Shown: one piece after another, positions 57,588-64,000 of the stretch
How the letters are laid out: the number at the start of each line of letters is the position of its first letter
Position numbering within the stretch: the stretch's first letter is position 1
DNA from: Inquilinus limosus
Lineage (GTDB): Bacteria > Pseudomonadota > Alphaproteobacteria > DSM-16000 > Inquilinaceae
Length of the DNA stretch: 64,000 bases
Reading direction: 5' to 3'
Assembly: GCF_002195995.1 (NCBI RefSeq)
Contig: NZ_NHON01000030.1
Coordinates: 1-64,000, forward strand
The notes under the pieces: model-generated
What the model was told of the DNA's origin: nothing
Database searches by the model: none
What the model saw: only the letters and a program-made list of their open reading frames with translations
Program-made: the position numbers and the translations under genes

Positions 57588-58888
57588 GCGAAACTCCGTT
57601 CGGCCGGCGGCACCTCCGCCAGCCTTTCGATCATCAGCAGCAGGGCCCGGGCGATATGGAACGGGTCTTTCACAGGCAGCGCCACGGTCTTGTCGAGCGG
57701 CGCCCCGGCGCGGTCGCGGATCTGCACCCATTCGCGCCCCGGCCCGGCGGGAAAGACGCGCCAGGTATAGGCCGCCAGCCGGTCGTGCCAGGCGGCGAGA
57801 TCGTCCCGCCCGGTCTCGAGATGCAGCAGCCCGAGCGTGTACAGCGCCTCGGCATGCGGCCACCACAGCTTGGTGTCCCAGGTGTCGGCGACGAGCTCCT
57901 CGTAGCGGTCGCCGGTCCGCCGGCCGCGGGGCGCGCCGCCGTCGCGGTCGGCATAACGCAGCAGCCCGCCCTGCTCCGCGTCCCAGCCCAGCGTCGCGGC
58001 CCGGATCGCGATATCCGCGAGAGTGTCGGCCTCAAACAGCGGGGACTCCGCCGCGATGCCGCGGCGCCGCAAGGACAGCCCGGCCTGCCACAGGAACCAG
58101 CAGGCCTCCAGCACATGGCCCGGGGTGCGGTGGCGGGCCAGCAGCGTGTCGGCATCACTCGCCGCCGCCGGCGCCATCTCGGCGACGTCGTCGCCGGCCA
58201 GGAACATCGTCTCGATCTTCTGCACCGCGCCCTGCACCGTCTCGGCGGCCACGGCCGAGCCGGTCGCGTCCAGCACCTCCGCCCCGACGCCGACCAGGAT
58301 CATCGGCAGCGAGAAGCCGCGGAAGCCGGCTCGGATCGGGTAGGGCTCGGTGCGTGCAGTGCCGGTGGCGATGCGGCCGGCGGCGCTCGCCAGCAGCCGC
58401 TCCGCCAAATCGCCCCACTCCCCCTCCCCGCTTTCCGCCGCCAGGGCGGCGAAGCCGAGCGCGGTGAACAGGTCGGCGAAGACGCTGGCGTGCAGCTCCT
58501 GCCCCGGCCCCGGCGGCTTCGGCGTGCCGTCCTCCGCCAACAGATACGCCGTGCTGCCGTCCGGCAGCAGCGCGTGGTCGCGCAGCAGCACGGCGGTGCG
58601 GCGGGCCCGGTCGAGGCAGGCGGCCCGGTCGATGTCGACCAGGCCGAGCCGCCCGGCGCGGGCCAGCCGCGCCATCAGCCAGACCCACCGCCCCTGCGAC
58701 CAGATGTATTTGTCGCGCGACAGCAGCCGACCGCCGTCGTTCGACCAGCAGGTGAACACCCCGCCATGGCGATCGTCCGGGCTGGTGGCCAGCCACCACG
58801 CCAGAACGTCGTCCGTCAGATGCTGGGCGGTGGCCCGGCGCAGCGCCGCCGGGTCCGCGATCGAGACGGCCTCAGGCACGGCTGACAC
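57584..58888 (-). CDS. N-acylglucosamine 2-epimerase family protein
   Basis: A 434-residue (alpha/alpha)6-barrel epimerase of the AGE family. HGGVFTCWSNDGGRLLSRDK, KYIWSQGRWVWLMARL, ELHASVFADLFTALGFAA, RTPGHVLEACWFLWQ and DTKLWWPHAEALYTLGLLH carry the characteristic catalytic histidines and aromatic residues. It would interconvert ManNAc and GlcNAc or epimerise another 2-acylamino sugar. No kinase of the ROK or NanK type is in the operon, so phosphorylation before nagA must be done elsewhere. Confidence 0.9.
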   Translation of the reverse strand: MSAVPEAVSIADPAALRRATAQHLTDDVLAWWLATSPDDRHGGVFTCWSNDGGRLLSRDKYIWSQGRWVWLMARLARAGRLGLVDIDRAACLDRARRTAVLLRDHALLPDGSTAYLLAEDGTPKPPGPGQELHASVFADLFTALGFAALAAESGEGEWGDLAERLLASAAGRIATGTARTEPYPIRAGFRGFSLPMILVGVGAEVLDATGSAVAAETVQGAVQKIETMFLAGDDVAEMAPAAASDADTLLARHRTPGHVLEACWFLWQAGLSLRRRGIAAESPLFEADTLADIAIRAATLGWDAEQGGLLRYADRDGGAPRGRRTGDRYEELVADTWDTKLWWPHAEALYTLGLLHLETGRDDLAAWHDRLAAYTWRVFPAGPGREWVQIRDRAGAPLDKTVALPVKDPFHIARALLLMIERLAEVPPAERSFA

Positions 58889-60413
58889 CCGGGCTCCGGG
58901 CCGCCACGCCGGCCACCGCCGTCTCGTCGCTCTCCAGCGCGTCGATCAGGGCGTCGGCCTCGGCGTTGCGCCACGGCGCCACCAGCCCGATCACGACGAA
59001 CACGGCCAGCGAGCACAGCACCGGCCCGGCCACGGTGATCGAGGTGACCCAGTCCGGGTTCAGCGCCTTGATCTGGTCGACGAAGACGTATTTCACCAGC
59101 ACGAAGACGATCAGGCCGGTGGCCCAGGAGGCCAGCGCCGCGGTCGGGCCGCAGCGGCGGAAGGCCGGCAGCATGCCGAACAGCATCGGGATCGCGATCG
59201 GCCCGACCAGCGCGCCGAACCACAGGATGATCAGCCCCAGCACGCCGCCGAAGCTGTCGGCGGTCAGCGCGATGCCCATCGACAGGGCGATGAACAGGAA
59301 GGTGCTGAGCCGGCCGACGAACAGCTCGGTCTGGCCGGACATCGTCTTGGCGCCCTTCCAGATCACCGGCAGGATGTCGCGGGTGACGACGGCCGAGACG
59401 GCGTTGGCGTCCGACGAGGTCATGGCCATGGTGTGCGCGAACATCCCGGCCAGCACCAGCCCGATCAGGCCGGTGGGCAGCAGGCTCTGGGTCAGCAGGG
59501 CATAGGATTGCTGCGGCTGGTCCAGATTCGGCAGCAGGATCGGCGCCGCCCACATCGGGAAGAACAGGATCAGCGGCCACACCAGGTAGAGGGCGGCGGA
59601 CAGCAGCGCTGCCTTGCGCGCGTCGCCGCCGCTGGGCGCGGCGATGAAGCGCTGCGCCAGGTTCCAGGTGCCACCATTGTAGGAGAGCGTGTTGATCAGC
59701 AGATACACCAGCACGAAGACGATGGTGTACTGGCCGTTGAAGGGCGAGGAATGGCCCGGCGGCAGCTGGTCCCAGATGGTCCAGAGGGCCGAGACGCCGC
59801 CCAGCTTGGCCAGCACGGCGATGAACAGCACGATGCCGGCCAGCAGCTGGATGACGAACTGGCTGAAATCGGTCAGCGCATCGGCCCACAGCCCGCCGAT
59901 GGTGGAATAGATCAGGGTGACGCCGCCGGTCAGCAGCACGCCCCACACCAGCGGCACGTCGGCGAAGACCTTCAGCAGCAGGGCCGTGGCGGTCCATTTG
60001 GCGCCGACATCGAACACCTTCAGCGCGCCGCCGCTCCAGGCCAGCACCTGCTGGGTCGGGACGTTGTAGCGGGTCGACAGGTATTCCAGCGGCGAGATGA
60101 TCGCCAGACGCTGCCTGAGGCGCGACCAGCGCGGCGCGAACAGCACCGACCCGACCACCATGGCGAAGGCGATGCCGATCGCCCACCAGACATAGAGCGT
60201 GAACCCGGCGGTGTAGGCGATGGCGGCATAGCCGACGAAGACCGCGGCGCTGTAGCCGGACATGTGGTGCGACACGCCGGACAGCCACCACGGCATCCGG
60301 CCGCCGGCGGTGAAGAAGTCGGCCGCCGTCTTGATCTGGCTGCGGGCCCAGACGCCGATGCCCACCATCAGCAGGAAATAGGCCCACAGCACCACCCAGT
60401 CGAACGTCCCCAT
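58872..60413 (-). CDS. Sodium:solute symporter (SSS family)
   Basis: A 513-residue transporter with 13 or so predicted helices. MGTFDWVVLWAYFLLMVGIG, the GRMPWWLSGVSHHMSGYSAAVFVG loop, YSTIGGLWADALTDFSQFVI and AGMFAHTMAMTSSDANAVSAVVTRDI are typical of sugar and sialate SSS carriers. First gene of the six-gene amino-sugar operon, with a 16-residue-equivalent overlap (17 bases) into the AGE gene. It is likely the uptake route for the amino sugar. Confidence 0.92.
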   Translation of the reverse strand: MGTFDWVVLWAYFLLMVGIGVWARSQIKTAADFFTAGGRMPWWLSGVSHHMSGYSAAVFVGYAAIAYTAGFTLYVWWAIGIAFAMVVGSVLFAPRWSRLRQRLAIISPLEYLSTRYNVPTQQVLAWSGGALKVFDVGAKWTATALLLKVFADVPLVWGVLLTGGVTLIYSTIGGLWADALTDFSQFVIQLLAGIVLFIAVLAKLGGVSALWTIWDQLPPGHSSPFNGQYTIVFVLVYLLINTLSYNGGTWNLAQRFIAAPSGGDARKAALLSAALYLVWPLILFFPMWAAPILLPNLDQPQQSYALLTQSLLPTGLIGLVLAGMFAHTMAMTSSDANAVSAVVTRDILPVIWKGAKTMSGQTELFVGRLSTFLFIALSMGIALTADSFGGVLGLIILWFGALVGPIAIPMLFGMLPAFRRCGPTAALASWATGLIVFVLVKYVFVDQIKALNPDWVTSITVAGPVLCSLAVFVVIGLVAPWRNAEADALIDALESDETAVAGVAARSPGVSRA

Positions 60414-60469
60414 GAAGTCCCCCTTGCTGCCGGCCCGATCGTTGCAGGCCTTCGAACGCCAGGGTGTTG

Positions 60470-60505
60470 TGCAACCGGTTGCATGTCAAGCCGCAACCGG
60501 TTGCA
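60470..60505. promoter_or_regulatory. Twin LacI operators in the divergent amino-sugar promoter
   Basis: TGCAACCGGTTGCA (60470-60483, perfect palindrome) and CGCAACCGGTTGCA (60492-60505, one mismatch), centres 22 bases apart, about two helical turns. Between the SSS operon and the LacI gene, so the regulator should control both. Confidence 0.88.
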
Positions 60506-60582
60506 TCGACAAATTTTGGAACCGATGTACCATTCCGCCGTGCCGCGCTAAGAGTGTGGGCAGCCGAACCCAGCGGGCCGCC

Positions 60583-61587
60583 ATGGACCAGCCGCCGAAA
60601 TCCATCCCGACGATCGAGCAGGTGGCCCGCGCCGCCGGCGTGGCGCGGTCGACCGTGTCCCGCGCCTTCAGCCGGCCGGGGATGCTGAGCGCGGAGACCG
60701 TGGCCCATATCATGGCCGTGGCCGGCCGGCTGGGCTATGCCCCGAACCAGGTGGCCCGGGCGCTGTCGACCGGCCGCTACGGCAACATCGCGCTGATCGT
60801 GCCGGACGTCGCCAACCCCTTCTTCCCGCCGCTGATCCGGGCGGCCGAGGCCCGGGCGGACGCCGCCGGCCTGTGCGTCTTCCTCGGCGATTCGGACGAG
60901 GACCCGGCGCAGGAGGAGCGGCTGACCGGCAAGATGGCGGCGCAGGTCGACGGCTTCGTCCTGGCCTCGTCGCGCCTGGCGGAGGATGCGGTGCGGGCGC
61001 TGCGCGGCCGTCGGCCGGTGGTGCTGGTCAACCGCGACATCGACGGTCTGGACCGGGTGCTGATCGACAGCGCCCCCGGAACGGCGGCGGCGGTCCGGCA
61101 TCTGCACGAGTTGGGACACCGGCGGATCGCCTATGTCGGCGGCCCGCCCTTCTCCTGGTCCAACCAGCAGCGGCGGACGGCGGTGCTGCAGACGGCCGGA
61201 GAGCTGGCCATCGAGGCCGTCGAGGTCGCGGCCGAACGGCCGTCCTATGAGGGCGGGATGGCCGCGGCCCCGGCCGTGCTGTCCGCCCGGACCACCGCGG
61301 CGATCGCCTTCGACGACCTGGTGGCGCAGGGGCTGATGGCCGGCCTCGCCGGGCTCGGGGTCGAGGTGCCGGCCGCCTTCAGCGTCATCGGCTGCGACGA
61401 CGTGCTGGGCGCCCGCACCTACCCGCCGCTGACCACCATTTCCGCCCGGTCGACCGATGCGGGCCGCGCGGCGATCGAGATGCTGCTGGCGCAGATCGAG
61501 GCCGGCCCCTCCTCCGGCACGGCGCAGCGGCTCGGCACCGAGCTGATCGTCCGCGCCACGACGGCCGCGCCCGGGCCTAGCCCTTGA
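60583..61587 (+). CDS. LacI-family transcriptional regulator
   Basis: A 334-residue regulator. N-terminal HTH and hinge: PTIEQVARAAGVARSTVSRA, RLGYAPNQVARALSTGRYGN; sugar-binding core with IALIVPDVANPFFPPLIRAA, DGFVLASSRL, HRRIAYVGGP and FSVIGCDDVLGARTYPPLTT. Twin operators lie just upstream. The 3' end overlaps by 11 bases the 3' end of the convergent permease gene. Ligand is probably an amino sugar or its phosphate. Confidence 0.93.
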   Translation: MDQPPKSIPTIEQVARAAGVARSTVSRAFSRPGMLSAETVAHIMAVAGRLGYAPNQVARALSTGRYGNIALIVPDVANPFFPPLIRAAEARADAAGLCVFLGDSDEDPAQEERLTGKMAAQVDGFVLASSRLAEDAVRALRGRRPVVLVNRDIDGLDRVLIDSAPGTAAAVRHLHELGHRRIAYVGGPPFSWSNQQRRTAVLQTAGELAIEAVEVAAERPSYEGGMAAAPAVLSARTTAAIAFDDLVAQGLMAGLAGLGVEVPAAFSVIGCDDVLGARTYPPLTTISARSTDAGRAAIEMLLAQIEAGPSSGTAQRLGTELIVRATTAAPGPSP

Positions 61588-62422
61588 CGCTGCCGCTGGT
61601 CAGGCCGGAGACGATCGAGCGCTGCAGCAGCAGCCCGACCAGCACCGGCGGCGCGGCGGCGATCACCCCGGCCGTGGCCAGCAGGCCGTAATCCGAGACC
61701 CGGCCGCTGGCCAGGTTGGCGATCACCACCGTCAGGGTCTGGGCCCGGCTGTCGCTGGTGAACAGCATGGAATAGAGGAACTCGTCCCACACGATCAGGG
61801 CCGAGAACAGCAGGGTGGTGCCGATCACCGGCCGGGCCAGCGGCAGCGTCACCCGCAGCAGGATCTGCCACAGCGGCGCGCCGTCGATCCGCGCCGCCTC
61901 CTCCAGGTCGACCGGGATGTTGTCGATGCCGCTCTTCAGCAGCCAGGTGGTGAAGGGCAGCACGATGGTGCAGTCCGCGATCATCAGCGCCCAGGGCGAG
62001 TTCAGCAGGTCGAGCGAGGACAGGATGCGGTACAGCGGCACCACGAACATCAGCGGCGGCAGCATGTAGGTGGCGACCACGAGATACAGCAGCCAGCTGA
62101 GCCGCCGCGGATAGCGCGAGAACACCCAGGCCGCCGGCACCGCCAGCAGGAAGGAGATGACGGTGGTGCCCAGCGCCACCAGGCAGGTGTTGCGCAGCGC
62201 CGCCAGGAAGACCTGGCCGTCGCCATTGTCCGACAGGCTGAGCAGCCGGGTGTAGCGCGAGACGTCGAGCTCGCTGGGGATCCAGGCCAGGGGCAGCGTG
62301 GTCAGGTCGCGGGTCGAGCTGACGCTCATCACCACCAGCCAGACCACCGGCACCAGCACGACGATGCCGACCAGATACATGGCGCCATAGGCGGCGATGC
62401 GGGCAGGCAGGGACATCCGCAT
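61577..62422 (-). CDS. Carbohydrate ABC transporter permease (MalG-type)
   Basis: A 281-residue permease with six predicted helices (MYLVGIVVLVPVVWLVVMSV first). Docking loop PVDLEEAARIDGAPLWQILL, C-terminus IVSGLTSGSVKG. It converges on the LacI gene and overlaps it. It starts three bases after the MalF-type gene. Part of the third sugar importer; ligand unknown. Confidence 0.92.
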   Translation of the reverse strand: MRMSLPARIAAYGAMYLVGIVVLVPVVWLVVMSVSSTRDLTTLPLAWIPSELDVSRYTRLLSLSDNGDGQVFLAALRNTCLVALGTTVISFLLAVPAAWVFSRYPRRLSWLLYLVVATYMLPPLMFVVPLYRILSSLDLLNSPWALMIADCTIVLPFTTWLLKSGIDNIPVDLEEAARIDGAPLWQILLRVTLPLARPVIGTTLLFSALIVWDEFLYSMLFTSDSRAQTLTVVIANLASGRVSDYGLLATAGVIAAAPPVLVGLLLQRSIVSGLTSGSVKG

Positions 62423-62425
62423 CGC

Positions 62426-63388
62426 TCAGGCTTTCGGCTGGTTGCGCAGGACGCGGGTGTAGCCGGCGATCAGCAGCAGGCTGAGCGCGACCGACAGCAT
62501 CGCCAGCGAGGCGCCGTAGCCGGCATGGCGGAACGAGAACGCCTCCTGGTAGATCAGGATGCTGAGCGACTTGGTGCTGTCCAGCGGGCCGCCGCGGGTC
62601 ATCACCCAGACGATGTCGAACACCTTCACCGCCTCGATCATCCGCAGCACCGCGGCGATGCTCAGCGGCAGCAGGATCACCGGCAGGGTGACGGCGCGGA
62701 ACCGGGCGAAGAAGCCGGCGCCGTCGATCGTGGCGGCCTCGCGCAGCTCGCGCGGCACGCTCTGCAGCCCGGCGAGCGTGATCAGCGCCACCAGCGAGAA
62801 GGTCTTCCAGATGTCGGCGGCGGCGATGGCGAACAGCGCCGTCGCCGGGCTGCCCAGCCAGCTCTGGTATTTGCCGATGAGGCCGAGCTGCAGCAGCAGC
62901 GCGTTCAGCGCGCCGAAATCCGGGTTGTAGATCACCCGCCAGGCCATGGCGTTGACCACGGTCGGCAGCGCCCAGGGCACGATCAGCAGGAAGCGGAAGA
63001 AGGCGCGGCCCTTCAGCTCCATGTCGAGCAGCAGCCCGACGCAGAGACCGAGGAACAGTTCGATGCTGACGGTCAGCACCGTGAACAGCGCAGTGACGCC
63101 GAGCGCCTTGAGGAAGCCCGGCGCCCGCAGCGCGCGGAGATAGTTGTCGATGCCGACGAAATTGCCGCTGGCGTCGCCGAGCCTGGCGTCGGTGAAGCTG
63201 AGCCAGACGGTGTCGAGCAGCGGCCAGCCGATGACGGCGGCGAGGACGAGCAGCAGCGGCAGGATCAGCAGCAGCCGGCCGCGGAGCGTCAGCGCCCGCC
63301 GCTTCCGGCCGAGGCCCGCGCCTGCCGCCGCCCGCGCAAGGCGGGACGACGGCAGGGACGAGGTGCCTTCGGTTCCGGACAAGCTCAA
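62426..63388 (-). CDS. Carbohydrate ABC transporter permease (MalF-type)
   Basis: A 320-residue permease, six predicted helices after a charged N-terminal extension of about 35 residues (SSLPSSRLARAAAGAGLGRK). Docking loop PRELREAATIDGAGFFARFR and VWVMTRGGPLDSTKSLSILI are typical. The start overlaps the binding-protein gene by four bases. Confidence 0.92.
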   Translation of the reverse strand: MSLSGTEGTSSLPSSRLARAAAGAGLGRKRRALTLRGRLLLILPLLLVLAAVIGWPLLDTVWLSFTDARLGDASGNFVGIDNYLRALRAPGFLKALGVTALFTVLTVSIELFLGLCVGLLLDMELKGRAFFRFLLIVPWALPTVVNAMAWRVIYNPDFGALNALLLQLGLIGKYQSWLGSPATALFAIAAADIWKTFSLVALITLAGLQSVPRELREAATIDGAGFFARFRAVTLPVILLPLSIAAVLRMIEAVKVFDIVWVMTRGGPLDSTKSLSILIYQEAFSFRHAGYGASLAMLSVALSLLLIAGYTRVLRNQPKA

Positions 63389-64000
63389 CCGCCGGATGCC
63401 AGGTCGGAGGCGGCCGACTTCAGCGCATCCTCGGCCGAGGCCTGGTCCAGCAGCGCCTGCTGCAGGGCCTGCTGCAGCCGGGTCGAGAACTGCTGGTAGT
63501 CGACCACGAAGGGCCGGGCGAACAGCGAGGCGAAGGACTTGGCCTGCGCCTCGAGCAGGGACGCGTTCGGGCCGTTCTTCACCGCCGGATCCTCATAGTA
63601 GGACTTCCAGATCGACGGGGCCGAGGTCGAGTACTTGGCCTCCACCTCGGGCGAGGCGAGGTAGCTGATATAGGTCCAGGCCGCGTCCTGGTTCTTGCTG
63701 CCGGAGGGGATGCCCAGGCCCATGGCGCCGTTGACGGTCGAGACCGTGCTCTTGCCCTCGACGCCCGGCGGCGCCATCACGCCGACCTGGCCGGTGACCT
63801 GCGATTCCTTGGCGTTGTTGTTGGCCTGGTCGTACATGTAGGTCCAGTTCAGCGCGAAGGCCGCCTGGCCGCTGGAGAAGACCCGCCGGACATCCTCCTC
63901 CAGATACTCGGTTGAATGCGGGTTGGTGGTGCCGTTCTTCAGCGTGTCGACCATGAACTTCAGCGCGTCCAGGCCGCCGCCGCTCTGGAAGGTCGGCTTG
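63385..64000 (-). CDS. Sugar ABC transporter substrate-binding protein (partial, C-terminal half)
   Basis: Only the 3' part is in the window; translation continues past the edge (KPTFQSGGGLDALKFMVDTL...). The visible C-terminal about 204 residues show EDVRRVFSSGQAAFALNWTY, VTGQVGVMAPPGVEGKSTVS, LGIPSGSKNQDAAWTYISYL and LFARPFVVDYQQFSTRLQQA, typical of extracellular family 1 sugar-binding proteins. Whether an ATPase gene lies upstream cannot be seen. Confidence 0.9.
   Translation of the reverse strand, partial: KPTFQSGGGLDALKFMVDTLKNGTTNPHSTEYLEEDVRRVFSSGQAAFALNWTYMYDQANNNAKESQVTGQVGVMAPPGVEGKSTVSTVNGAMGLGIPSGSKNQDAAWTYISYLASPEVEAKYSTSAPSIWKSYYEDPAVKNGPNASLLEAQAKSFASLFARPFVVDYQQFSTRLQQALQQALLDQASAEDALKSAASDLASGG

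Overview
The window is a high-GC stretch of an alphaproteobacterial chromosome. Evidence: an nrnC-type short RNase D, an nrnC-kdsD-lptC-lptA-lptB-rpoN-hpf-ptsN block, an hsp20-DUF1150 pair, and a Fur-family Zur with a TGTTAT-N3-ATAACA box. The dense set of sugar importers and the hairpin repeats between genes suggest a soil or rhizosphere member of the Rhodospirillales, perhaps Inquilinus- or Azospirillum-like. That placement is inference. No prophage, insertion sequence, CRISPR array or rRNA was seen; one tRNA (Leu, CAG) is present.

Layout. 0-2.7 kb: BMP-type nucleoside importer (ATPase and binding protein). 3-5.4 kb: a GGDEF-EAL protein and a lone receiver domain. 5.4-6.1 kb: a PIN-domain toxin-antitoxin pair with a palindromic operator. 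6.2-7.5 kb: a VOC/ArsR/SRPBCC operon. 7.5-10.7 kb: a NitT/TauT-type importer. 10.9-11.9 kb: an L-galactonate dehydrogenase-like enzyme. 12-15.7 kb: small unknown genes, a SorC-type regulator, an E. coli-class aspartate carbamoyltransferase and an orphan ribbon-helix-helix protein. 15.9-19.8 kb: sugar importer with a phosphohexuloisomerase-like SIS protein. 19.9-24.1 kb: BluB, a YdcF protein and a YcjX/YcjF pair.

24.3-32.3 kb is a zinc-homeostasis region. It holds a znuA/B/C-like importer led by a 54-residue His-rich membrane peptide, a COG0523 zinc GTPase followed by a WD40 protein and a coupled 103-residue protein, and zur itself. A perfect Zur box overlaps the COG0523 promoter and is shared with a divergent metallo-beta-lactamase-fold protein that lacks two of the six class B1 zinc ligands. 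32.4-33.3 kb: hsp20-DUF1150 behind a sigma-32 promoter with a possible RNA thermometer. 33.3-39.6 kb: a second sugar importer with a SIS protein, a GntR/UTRA regulator with a perfect dre-like operator, and an FGGY kinase. 39.7-46.8 kb: the conserved housekeeping block and tRNA-Leu. 47-53.6 kb: YggT, DUF167, a lipoprotein, a sugar isomerase/oxidoreductase operon with a LacI-type operator, a TOBE protein, pgk, and an OhrR-like regulator divergent from a VOC protein.

53.6-64 kb is an amino-sugar locus. Six overlapping genes (SSS symporter, AGE epimerase, nagB, SIS, nagA, ceramidase-fold hydrolase) diverge from a LacI regulator across twin operators. A third sugar importer converges on the regulator gene and runs off the window.

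Two themes recur. First, each of the three complete carbohydrate-transport loci (two ABC importers and the SSS symporter) carries its own SIS-domain protein, and the two ABC importers seen complete have no ATPase gene beside them. Second, small palindromic repeats sit in many gaps; one family occurs in two variants whose paired positions have changed together.
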